The notes under the pieces were generated by a model. It had not been told where the DNA came from. It was given only the letters and a program-made list of their open reading frames with translations, and searched no databases. A DNA stretch of 5,209 nt. Source: Bacteroidales bacterium. Its GTDB lineage: Bacteria > Bacteroidota > Bacteroidia > Bacteroidales > B18-G4. Position numbers and translations under genes: made by a program. Positions 1 to 5,187 of the stretch are shown here, in pieces (within the stretch, counting starts at the first letter, position 1; each line of letters begins with the position of its first letter). Location of the stretch: positions 1-5,209 of the forward strand of contig JAGLEK010000165.1 of assembly GCA_023145125.1 (NCBI GenBank), given 5' to 3'.

Positions 1-33
1 TATTCGATATTCGATATTTGATATTTGATACTC
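1..33. repeat. Heptanucleotide tandem repeat (GATAYTY), downstream of the first gene
   Basis: Four consecutive 7-base units, GATATTC, GATATTT, GATATTT and GATACTC (6-33), with a partial unit at the window edge. The array ends 14 bases beyond the stop codon of the LRR gene (stop at 48-50). Positions 6-32 match 1521-1547 at 25 of 27 bases in the same orientation. The array may continue outside the window. Confidence 0.85.
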
Positions 34-47
34 AGTACTTAATCCCT

Positions 48-1487
48 TTATCTAATCACCAACTTCTCTCTTATCATAATGCCATCCACAACAACAGTTA
101 CCACGTACATACCCGGCAGTAGGCTTGCAACATCCACTGTGTTGCCGGCTTTGTCTTGATAAATGACTTTTTGCCCGAGCCTGTTATAGATGACTATCTC
201 ATCAATTTCAGTTTCCGGCGGGATGGAGATGGTAATAACTGATTGTGCGGGGTTAGGGAATATTAATATCGATCCGGCTATGTTCAGGTCGGGGGTCCCG
301 GCCGATTCGCATGCTTCTTCCACTTCCTCCTGATTGTTGCAGCCGATGGCATTATTTATAATGTAAACATATTCGGGTGTGCCGGCCAGGTAATCGCATA
401 TGCTTTGCACCTCGCATTCCAAAAGCAAGGGGTTGTAGTAAATAGAAATGTAATTAATTGAAGAAGAAGCAATATTATCCAGTCCCGACAAGCTTGTGAG
501 CAAAAGGTTTGAATCCATGGAAATTCCGCCTCCAATGGATTTCAGGTTTGACAATGCTGAAAGGTTTTCCAACTGTATGTTCTTCCCTATCCAGAGGCTT
601 CCACCAATTGAATCAAGGTTTTCAAGCCCTGCAAAACTCAGCATTGCAACATTACCGCTAACCGACATGATCCCTCCAATGTAATTCAAGCCTTCAAGGC
701 CTGTAAGGTCTGTAAGAATAGGATTATTTCCATAAAAATAACCTCCAATTTGCAGGTTTTCCCCCACTGATTTAATTCCCTCCAGGCCTTCAAAACCGGA
801 GAGGGAGGTATTGCCATTTATCATCAGGGTTTTGCCAACAGATGTAATGCTCCCCAGGTTTAACAAGTTTTCCAGGGCATCATTCCCTCCTATTGAAATT
901 ATCTCTTCTACAGAGACTATGTTATCAAGGCCTTCTAAGGTAAGCAGGGCGTCGTTATCATAAACATTCAAACTCCCGGGGATATTAGTCAGATTAACCA
1001 ATGCAGTAATATCGGTGAGAGCCTCATTGCCCCTGATCTCAAGGCCACCACCTATTGATGTAATATTATGGAGGCCTTGCAAGCTGGTAATTAGTGGTAA
1101 ACTCCTGATCACAAGACCTCCGTTTATTGACATAAGGTTTTCAAATTCATGAAGATCTTCGAGAATAGGGTTTTTATTTATCGTAAGGCCATCTTCAACA
1201 GCCACAAGATTGCTCAAGCCCGCTATTGATGTCAGCAGCGGATTATCAAAAATACTCAAATGCCCGCCACAATGAGTGAGTACGCTCAGGCCATTCAGGT
1301 TGGTAATATCTTCCCCGGAGATCGTCACATTGCCTTCAATCTCCGTACATCCGGGATGAATAGTCTGAAAGTTGTCAATATGCGCCTGGTTTGAAAAAGT
1401 GAAGCCGTATTCCAGGCATGACTGGGCGTTTGCATCTGTGAAGCAGATCAGCGCCAGGAGGATGGTTAATGGGATAAGTTTTTTCAT
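48..1487 (-). CDS. Secreted leucine-rich-repeat protein with T9SS type A sorting domain (479 aa)
   Basis: Predicted surface or secreted solenoid protein; ligand unknown. Residues 1-21 are a Sec signal peptide (MKKLIPLTILLALI, cleavage after ANA). A cap at about 24-67 precedes twelve receptor-L-like LRR units (68-360). Eleven are exactly 24 residues and one is 29, with pattern xNLxSIGGxLxIxxNxxLxxLxGL. A cysteine cluster follows (C358, C364, C383, C393). The tail at about 405-479 starts with ILIFPNP, contains IVIYNRLGQKV and LLPGMYVV and ends REKLVIR, a typical Por_Secre_tail recognised by the type IX system. I chose the ATG at 1487 because the signal peptide starts there; the frame stays open to 1580, but that would begin upstream of the predicted transcription start. 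There is no Shine-Dalgarno; the leader is C/A-rich, as is common in Bacteroidetes. It is a paralogue of the gene at 3277-4887 but much less AT-rich. It has its own promoter (1570-1601). Confidence 0.93.
   Translation of the reverse strand: MKKLIPLTILLALICFTDANAQSCLEYGFTFSNQAHIDNFQTIHPGCTEIEGNVTISGEDITNLNGLSVLTHCGGHLSIFDNPLLTSIAGLSNLVAVEDGLTINKNPILEDLHEFENLMSINGGLVIRSLPLITSLQGLHNITSIGGGLEIRGNEALTDITALVNLTNIPGSLNVYDNDALLTLEGLDNIVSVEEIISIGGNDALENLLNLGSITSVGKTLMINGNTSLSGFEGLEGIKSVGENLQIGGYFYGNNPILTDLTGLEGLNYIGGIMSVSGNVAMLSFAGLENLDSIGGSLWIGKNIQLENLSALSNLKSIGGGISMDSNLLLTSLSGLDNIASSSINYISIYYNPLLLECEVQSICDYLAGTPEYVYIINNAIGCNNQEEVEEACESAGTPDLNIAGSILIFPNPAQSVITISIPPETEIDEIVIYNRLGQKVIYQDKAGNTVDVASLLPGMYVVTVVVDGIMIREKLVIR
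408..1286 (-). repeat. 72-bp coding tandem repeat (12 LRR units)
   Basis: The coding region for residues 68-360 is built of twelve units, eleven of exactly 72 bp and one of 87 bp (the eighth, with a five-residue insertion containing YFYGN). Units share the DNA-level theme seen on the plus strand as CCTCCAATNGA...TTCAAG...CC. The very regular unit length suggests growth by tandem duplication. Confidence 0.85.
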
Positions 1488-1520
1488 AGCGAAGAGGTTT
1501 TGGGTGTTGAGGGTTGGGTG

Positions 1521-1553
1521 GATATTCGATACTTGATACTTGATACTTGATTT
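1521..1553. repeat. Heptanucleotide tandem repeat (GATACTT) in the 5' leader
   Basis: Units GATATTC, GATACTT, GATACTT and GATACTT (1521-1548), then a partial GATTT. The array lies between the predicted transcription start and the ATG at 1487, so it should be transcribed as part of the leader. It is a near-copy of the array at 1-33. A change in unit number would alter leader length, not reading frame. Confidence 0.88.
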
Positions 1554-1569
1554 CCAGCCCACAACTTTC

Positions 1570-1601
1570 CTAAGATACAAAAAATCCAGATATATTCCAA
1601 A
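1570..1601 (-). promoter_or_regulatory. Bacteroidetes-type promoter for the LRR gene at 48-1487
   Basis: Read on the minus strand, TTTG (1601-1598), a 20-base spacer and TATCTTAG (1577-1570) match the Bacteroidetes sigma consensus TTTG-N19/20-TAnnTTTG at all but one base. Transcription should begin near 1561-1566, giving a leader of about 75 bases that includes the heptamer repeats. The element is the gene-proximal end of a repeat that recurs at 4927-5034. Confidence 0.75.
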
Positions 1602-1602
1602 T

Positions 1603-1621
1603 CCCGATAGGTTTTATCGGG
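1603..1621. repeat. Perfect 7-bp inverted repeat next to the -33 box
   Basis: CCCGATA (1603-1609), a five-base loop and TATCGGG (1615-1621). It lies one base away from the -33 element of the promoter at 1570-1601. It could be an operator, part of a terminator for upstream transcription, or simply structure belonging to the repeat. No T-run follows directly on the minus strand. Confidence 0.7.
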
Positions 1622-1709
1622 GTTGGATGTTGATAGTAAAAGATGGCGATTAAAAAGCTGCGCTTTGAAGGGGTATTACTAATTCTACAAACACAGAAAG
1701 TCATAGCCA

Positions 1710-1786
1710 ACAAATCCCTCTTCATTCGCTACGCTCATACTACTCTCACCTTCGCCAAGGCTTCTGCGAGCACAGTCGGGATGACA
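1710..1786 (-). repeat. Interspersed TGTCATCCCGA...GAGGGAT-type repeat
   Basis: On the minus strand the element starts TGTCATCCCGACTGTGCTCG (1786-1767) and ends GAAGAGGGATTTG (1725-1713). Inside are CGAAGCCTTGGCGAAGG-like and GAGCGTAGCGAATG motifs that can pair locally. I recognise this as a widespread noncoding bacterial interspersed repeat type (TGTCATCCCGA...GGGATCT). It sits between the FISUMP gene and promoter module A. Function unknown. Confidence 0.65.
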
Positions 1787-1939
1787 ATTTTTCGAGCAAG
1801 CCTTCCTTACAAATGGTACATGTGAAATGTAGAATCCAGAATGCAACTAAACATATGTCGGCAGATGCATCATCGCTTTCAGATGGCGGTCTTGAAGCCC
1901 AATACTATGAAATTCATATGAGGTTTACTATTAATAGGG

Positions 1940-3280
1940 CTAATCCTTTATACAGCGAACTGATTTTCCATATTGTTTGGAAGAATACATTCTTTCCGAA
2001 CATCCCAATATTTTATACATACTTCTAAAATATGCATTTAAGCTGTACCCATCTGGCCCTCGCGTCGATGTATAGGTTTCTGAACTGTTGTGAATTCTGA
2101 CAAAACTACCCTTAAGGCTTCTCTCACCGCATAGTAACATTGAAAATCCAAATTTATTGGGAGTCCACCCAGAGGGTACAATGGCTTCTTTTTCTTTTAA
2201 GTTATTTCCGGCATCAAATCCTCTACAATGCAGACTATCCCAAACAATTTCCCCAACACCATATTGGCTATCAACCATTCCTTCTAAGAATTTCCATTCC
2301 TCATCTGTAGGAATATGCCAGTCCGGAGGACAAATTCCCGATATGTTAGGGTACTGCTTATACAGCATCATTTCATTCCATTGATACAAGCCTCCATATT
2401 TAACACAGCTATCCTCAACATCGTTGTAACAGTATTTCTCAATGATTCCATTATCTGACATCTCTTCTAAGCCGGGTATCATTGTACCCACATTCAAATT
2501 CTCCTTTAGCCAACACTGACTGAAGATTTGAACTGTATGATAAACTTGCCCTTCATATGTTATAGTAGGCATTCCAGGGCAAGGAATGTTGTATGCGAAT
2601 TGAAAAGTGTATATTTTGCTTATTTCCGGGACATCTATCAAACCACCCTCCAGTGTATCTACGTAACCGATGTAGTAGAGTTTATCTCCAAGTTCAAATG
2701 GAAATCCCTCCTTCGCCGCAAATGCTTTGATTTCGTACTCGGGAGCATCATCCATACCAATGTATGAAAGCGAAAGAGAACCGCTCTTTGTAATGTTAGA
2801 TTGCAATATCTTAATCGTCTCCCGGGAGTCTTTCCATTGGGCTGTAAAGAATGACATCTCGCCTCCTCCGGGGGAGTAGCTGAATGAATGGACTCCTGAT
2901 TCCAAAACCTCCTCATATTGATGAACAACCCTGCCCATAATATCATTAATCATACACCTTACCAGTCCCTTCTCCGGGACATAGATGGATATGGTAGTGC
3001 TTTCGATAACGGGATTAGGGTAGTTCTGGTAAATTCGCAATCCATCGCCATTACTATTCACCTCATCCACTCCGGTGATATAATCAAGCACAAGGACGGT
3101 ATCCGGGTAATACAGCACCGTATCTCCACCTTGAGAGCGGTTCATTACCTTAATACTATCAAGCTGAATATGAGTTGCACTGTCAATGGCTGTGAAGGTA
3201 AGTTCCAGGGAAGGCTTCTGTGCAGTGGAGGTCACTACACATAAGAACAAAAGTGCTATGACAAAAGCAGTCTTTTTCAT
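1940..3280 (-). CDS. Secreted FISUMP-domain protein with internal T9SS-tail-like module (446 aa)
   Basis: Exported protein of unknown function. Residues 1-20 are a signal peptide (MKKTAFVIALLFL, cleavage after STA). Residues 21-83 are an unassigned extracellular stretch. Residues about 84-159 resemble a T9SS type A tail: YQNYPNP, then CMINDIMGRVV, then SGVHSFSYSP. Here, however, the module is internal. Residues about 236-446 match the FISUMP paralogous domain (TIGR02145): QCWLKENLNVGT, KYGGLYQWNEMM, CPPDWHIPTDEEW and the closing KSVRCIKD are family hallmarks. The ATG at 3280 is chosen because the signal peptide begins there and because it overlaps the preceding stop codon as ATGA; the frame stays open to 3367, but those residues do not look like an export signal. 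The gene is therefore probably co-translated with the LRR gene upstream. The first half of the gene is clearly more GC-rich than the FISUMP half. Biochemical role unknown; recognition of both modules is by memory of family motifs. Confidence 0.92.
   Translation of the reverse strand: MKKTAFVIALLFLCVVTSTAQKPSLELTFTAIDSATHIQLDSIKVMNRSQGGDTVLYYPDTVLVLDYITGVDEVNSNGDGLRIYQNYPNPVIESTTISIYVPEKGLVRCMINDIMGRVVHQYEEVLESGVHSFSYSPGGGEMSFFTAQWKDSRETIKILQSNITKSGSLSLSYIGMDDAPEYEIKAFAAKEGFPFELGDKLYYIGYVDTLEGGLIDVPEISKIYTFQFAYNIPCPGMPTITYEGQVYHTVQIFSQCWLKENLNVGTMIPGLEEMSDNGIIEKYCYNDVEDSCVKYGGLYQWNEMMLYKQYPNISGICPPDWHIPTDEEWKFLEGMVDSQYGVGEIVWDSLHCRGFDAGNNLKEKEAIVPSGWTPNKFGFSMLLCGERSLKGSFVRIHNSSETYTSTRGPDGYSLNAYFRSMYKILGCSERMYSSKQYGKSVRCIKD
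3277..3280 (-). promoter_or_regulatory. ATGA stop/start overlap (translational coupling)
   Basis: On the minus strand the TGA of the LRR gene (3279-3277) and the ATG of the FISUMP gene (3280-3278) share two bases in ATGA. No promoter is needed between them. Termination-reinitiation coupling is the usual consequence of such an overlap, so the two proteins are probably made together. Confidence 0.85.
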
Positions 3281-4887
3281 TGCTTTATCAGTTTCACAAC
3301 AGACACCCCATCCCCACTCCTCAGCACACCATAATACATCCCCTCGGGAAGGTGACCGGGAGACCATGTGACTTTGTGACTGCCCCGGGGCAATATCCGA
3401 TCCTCAGCCTTATATACCACCTCTCCAATTACATTGTATATTGTAAATTGGATATTGGATATTTCTTTCAGTTCGTACTCGATGGTGGTGGAGGTGGTGA
3501 AGGGGTTGGGGAAGACTGATATTTTCTTTTCTATAGGTATTTCAGGAACACCTAATATACCACAGGAATCTGCTACTTCTTGCGGGCTATTGCAACCAAC
3601 GGCGTTATTTTGAATAGAGATTATTGCATTAGGAATATCAAAATAATTGCACACACTTTGGATTGCACAATCAGATAAATGAGGATTATTAGCTATATAT
3701 ATACTTTGCAATAGGGAAAAATTGCAATCATCAAGTCCATTGAGACTAAATAATAACTGATTATCCAATATGGTGAGAAACCAGTAGATATGATTTACAT
3801 TATGAAGATGTTCAATTGATATTAATCTGTCATTATGATTTATTTGTAAAAACCCAGTAACGACCTCCAGGTTTTCTAATCCTTCAAGATTAATTAATGA
3901 ATCATTCTGGTCGATGGAAATGGAATATACATTTGACAGACCATTCAGCCCGGACAAATTATAAAGGGATGGGTTATTGTTAATATTACAAGTGTTAATG
4001 ATATTACCTATGCTTTCAAGACCATAAAGTCCCTTTAATGATCCATTACTATTTATTGACAGATAAGATAAAAATGATGTATTAAGGTTTATTGCATTAA
4101 AATTGGTTAAAGATGCATTTCCTAAAATATCCAGTGACCCTATTGAATTAAGATACTCCAAGCCAGAAAAATCCAGCAAATTACCATTATGTTTTACCAT
4201 CAGTGTGCCCCCAACATTTGTCAGACTATCTAATCCCAGGAAATTAGGAAGGGCTGCTCCGTCAATTCTTAAATCACCTGCCACATATTTTAAATTGTTT
4301 AATCCAGCTAAGCTACTAAGCAAAAAATTGTTCTCAATTCTGAGATCCAATTCAACATATTCTAAATTATTCAATCCCAATAAATTATCCAACTTTTGAT
4401 TATGAGTAAGAAACAAGCTTCTTACTTGAACCAAATTATCCAGTCCTGTAAGACTACTAAGATTATCATTGTCTATAATTTTGATATCACTATCTGAAAA
4501 AAGGATGTTATTTAAACCTGTAAGATCAGTTAGTAAATCATTATTTTCAATTAAAATCAAGTTTTCGACGCTCGATAGATTTATCAAGCCATCAATGCTA
4601 ACTAATGATTCGTTATCAAAAATCTCTAATCTATTACCTATCGAGTTTAATCCTATAAGTCCATTTAAATTTGTAATATCATTACCTGAAATGAAGATAC
4701 TATAATCAAATTCACTGCAATTTGGATATAGAATTGGGAAGCTATCAATTTCTGCTTGAGAAGAAAATGTTATATTGTTGTTAGGACATTGAGATAGGAT
4801 TGAGTATGGTAATAATAATATGATAAGAAAGAAGAAATTTTTCAATAATCCATTCGCCGGATATGTGATAACCTTTAAGGGAGTCAT
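3277..4887 (-). CDS. Secreted leucine-rich-repeat protein with T9SS type A sorting domain (536 aa)
   Basis: Predicted surface or secreted LRR solenoid, first gene of a two-gene operon. The signal segment is KNFFFLIILLLPYSILS (residues 16-32) followed by Q. A cap carries C34 and C57. Fourteen receptor-L-like units follow (78-409), ten of 24 and four of 23 residues. A four-cysteine cluster (C407, C413, C432, C442) has the same spacing as in the paralogue at 48-1487. The sorting tail (about 450-536) has ISVFPNPF, FTIYNVIGEVVY and LPEGMYYGVL, and ends KLIKQ. I prefer the ATG at 4887. A TTG at 4845 would give a more usual short signal peptide (MKNFFFLII), and the frame is open to a TTG at 4920, which sits at the predicted transcription start. 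The LRR part is about 30% GC (144/480 over 3661-4140 by hand) while the tail is about 47% (112/240 over 3301-3540), which suggests a mosaic gene. Ligand unknown. Confidence 0.92.
   Translation of the reverse strand: MTPLKVITYPANGLLKNFFFLIILLLPYSILSQCPNNNITFSSQAEIDSFPILYPNCSEFDYSIFISGNDITNLNGLIGLNSIGNRLEIFDNESLVSIDGLINLSSVENLILIENNDLLTDLTGLNNILFSDSDIKIIDNDNLSSLTGLDNLVQVRSLFLTHNQKLDNLLGLNNLEYVELDLRIENNFLLSSLAGLNNLKYVAGDLRIDGAALPNFLGLDSLTNVGGTLMVKHNGNLLDFSGLEYLNSIGSLDILGNASLTNFNAINLNTSFLSYLSINSNGSLKGLYGLESIGNIINTCNINNNPSLYNLSGLNGLSNVYSISIDQNDSLINLEGLENLEVVTGFLQINHNDRLISIEHLHNVNHIYWFLTILDNQLLFSLNGLDDCNFSLLQSIYIANNPHLSDCAIQSVCNYFDIPNAIISIQNNAVGCNSPQEVADSCGILGVPEIPIEKKISVFPNPFTTSTTIEYELKEISNIQFTIYNVIGEVVYKAEDRILPRGSHKVTWSPGHLPEGMYYGVLRSGDGVSVVKLIKQ
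3661..4656 (-). repeat. 69/72-bp coding tandem repeat (14 LRR units)
   Basis: Residues 78-409 comprise fourteen LRR units, ten of 24 and four of 23 residues. The units are more diverged and much more AT-rich than those at 408-1286. A recurrent end is LxGL followed by NNL or DNL. Confidence 0.85.
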
Positions 4888-4926
4888 TGCTATTTTTATT
4901 AACGTCAAAAACAATTCCAAATAAGG

Positions 4927-4958
4927 CTAAGATACAAAAAACCCAGATATTTGTCAAT
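4927..4958 (-). promoter_or_regulatory. Bacteroidetes-type promoter for the LRR-FISUMP operon
   Basis: On the minus strand ATTG (4958-4955), a 20-base spacer and TATCTTAG (4934-4927) lie in the same arrangement as at 1570-1601. The -7 box is identical to the other copy and the -33 box has one change. The expected transcription start is about 4918-4923, about 33 bases before the ATG at 4887. This argues against the upstream TTG at 4920 as the start codon. Confidence 0.7.
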
Positions 4959-4959
4959 G

Positions 4960-4978
4960 CCGGCCCCATCGGGTCCGG
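4960..4978. repeat. Imperfect inverted repeat next to the -33 box
   Basis: CCGG-C-CCC (4960-4967), loop ATC, then GGG-T-CCGG (4971-4978), paired except for one C/T mismatch. It has the same 19-base length and the same one-base distance from the -33 box as the inverted repeat at 1603-1621, yet a different sequence. Confidence 0.65.
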
Positions 4979-5065
4979 ATGTCGATAGCAGAAGATGGCG
5001 ATTAAAAAGCTGCGCCCTGTAGGGGTGCGATAATAGTTCTGCGGGTGGCGGTGCGGCAGCTGGGG

Positions 5066-5100
5066 GGTCCCTCTCCCGAGGACTCGGGATCGGGATGACC
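5066..5100 (-). repeat. Shortened TCATCCCGA...GAGGGA-type repeat with hairpin
   Basis: Minus strand begins GGTCATCCCGATCCCGAG and ends GAGAGGGACC. It contains a perfect inverted repeat TCCCGAG-GA-CTCGGGA (5074-5089). It has the same ends as the element at 1710-1786 and the same position upstream of a promoter module, but is about half as long. Confidence 0.5.
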
Positions 5101-5139
5101 GGTAGATTTTTATAAGCTTTTTACTGTATCGTTCCTGCA

Positions 5140-5187
5140 GGCGCTCGTTTGTAACGAGTGCCAAATTATTGCGCGTTTGAAACGCGC
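5140..5187. repeat. Twin GC-rich hairpins (REP/BIME-like)
   Basis: Hairpin 1 is GGCGCTCGTT-TGT-AACGAGTGCC (5140-5162), ten pairs with one G-U. Hairpin 2 is GCGCGTTT-G-AAACGCGC (5171-5187), an eight-base perfect inverted repeat. They are separated by eight A/T-rich bases (AAATTATT). Two adjacent palindromes of this kind resemble REP or BIME elements, but no transposase gene is in the window, so the assignment is tentative. A bidirectional terminator is the alternative. Confidence 0.6.

Larger units (their letters stand above)
1570..1681 (-). repeat. Promoter-bearing intergenic repeat module, copy A
   Basis: This module aligns with 4927-5034. The gene-proximal 24 bases (1570-1593 versus 4927-4950) differ at one position. 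The stretch 1625-1663 versus 4977-5015 differs at three of 39, with 24 bases identical (1640-1663 and 4992-5015). The middle parts diverge but both contain a hairpin. Beyond 1663 similarity decays, with AGGGGT still recognisable. The module lies directly upstream of an LRR gene, in the same orientation as copy B. Confidence 0.85.
1488..1939. other. Intergenic region between FISUMP and LRR genes (452 bp)
   Basis: In transcription order this holds about 150 bases with no recognisable feature (1787-1939), the TCATCCCGA-type repeat, the promoter module and the leader with heptamers. I see no convincing rho-independent terminator after the FISUMP stop at 1940, and no coding sequence on either strand that is supported by more than an open frame. 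Confidence 0.7.
4927..5034 (-). repeat. Promoter-bearing intergenic repeat module, copy B
   Basis: Second copy of the module at 1570-1681, directly upstream of the LRR-FISUMP operon. It keeps a hairpin GCGCCC-TGTAG-GGGTGC (5012-5028, one G-U pair) that has decayed in copy A. A minus-strand frame through it is open across the whole module (with ATPTGRSFLIAIF-like residues), but that is a by-product of the repeat and not a gene. Confidence 0.85.

Noticed and set aside
408..1286. CRISPR-like periodic repeat
   Set aside because: The 72-bp periodicity is coding, in frame, degenerate and matches LRR units; there are no identical repeats separated by unique spacers.
1603..1621. Rho-independent terminator for the LRR-FISUMP operon
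   Set aside because: The stem is only seven pairs, it is more than 300 bases after the FISUMP stop, and the T-run on the minus strand (1587-1579) begins too far from the stem.
1643..2028. Plus-strand open frames of 60 and 71 residues
   Set aside because: They cover repeat sequence and the antisense of the FISUMP gene end; low complexity, no motif, no promoter or start context.
3431..3461. Heptamer-like string ATTGGATATTGGATATTTC resembling the GATAYTY arrays
   Set aside because: It lies within coding sequence for the sorting tail (NIQFTIYN) and has only two imperfect units, so coincidence or codon context explains it.
3484..3501. GGT/GGA-rich simple sequence
   Set aside because: It encodes the FTTSTTIEY segment of the sorting tail with ACC/TCC codons; short and fully explained by the protein.
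4780..4800. Possible lipobox (ILSQC) in the 536-aa LRR protein
   Set aside because: Glutamine directly before the cysteine does not fit the lipobox, and this cysteine has a counterpart in the paralogue as part of the cap; a signal peptidase I site is more likely.
4843..4845. TTG as the true start of the 536-aa LRR gene
   Set aside because: It would give a neat signal peptide (MKNFFFLII), but TTG starts are uncommon in Bacteroidetes and an in-frame ATG at 4887 follows the promoter at a normal distance. Kept only as an alternative.
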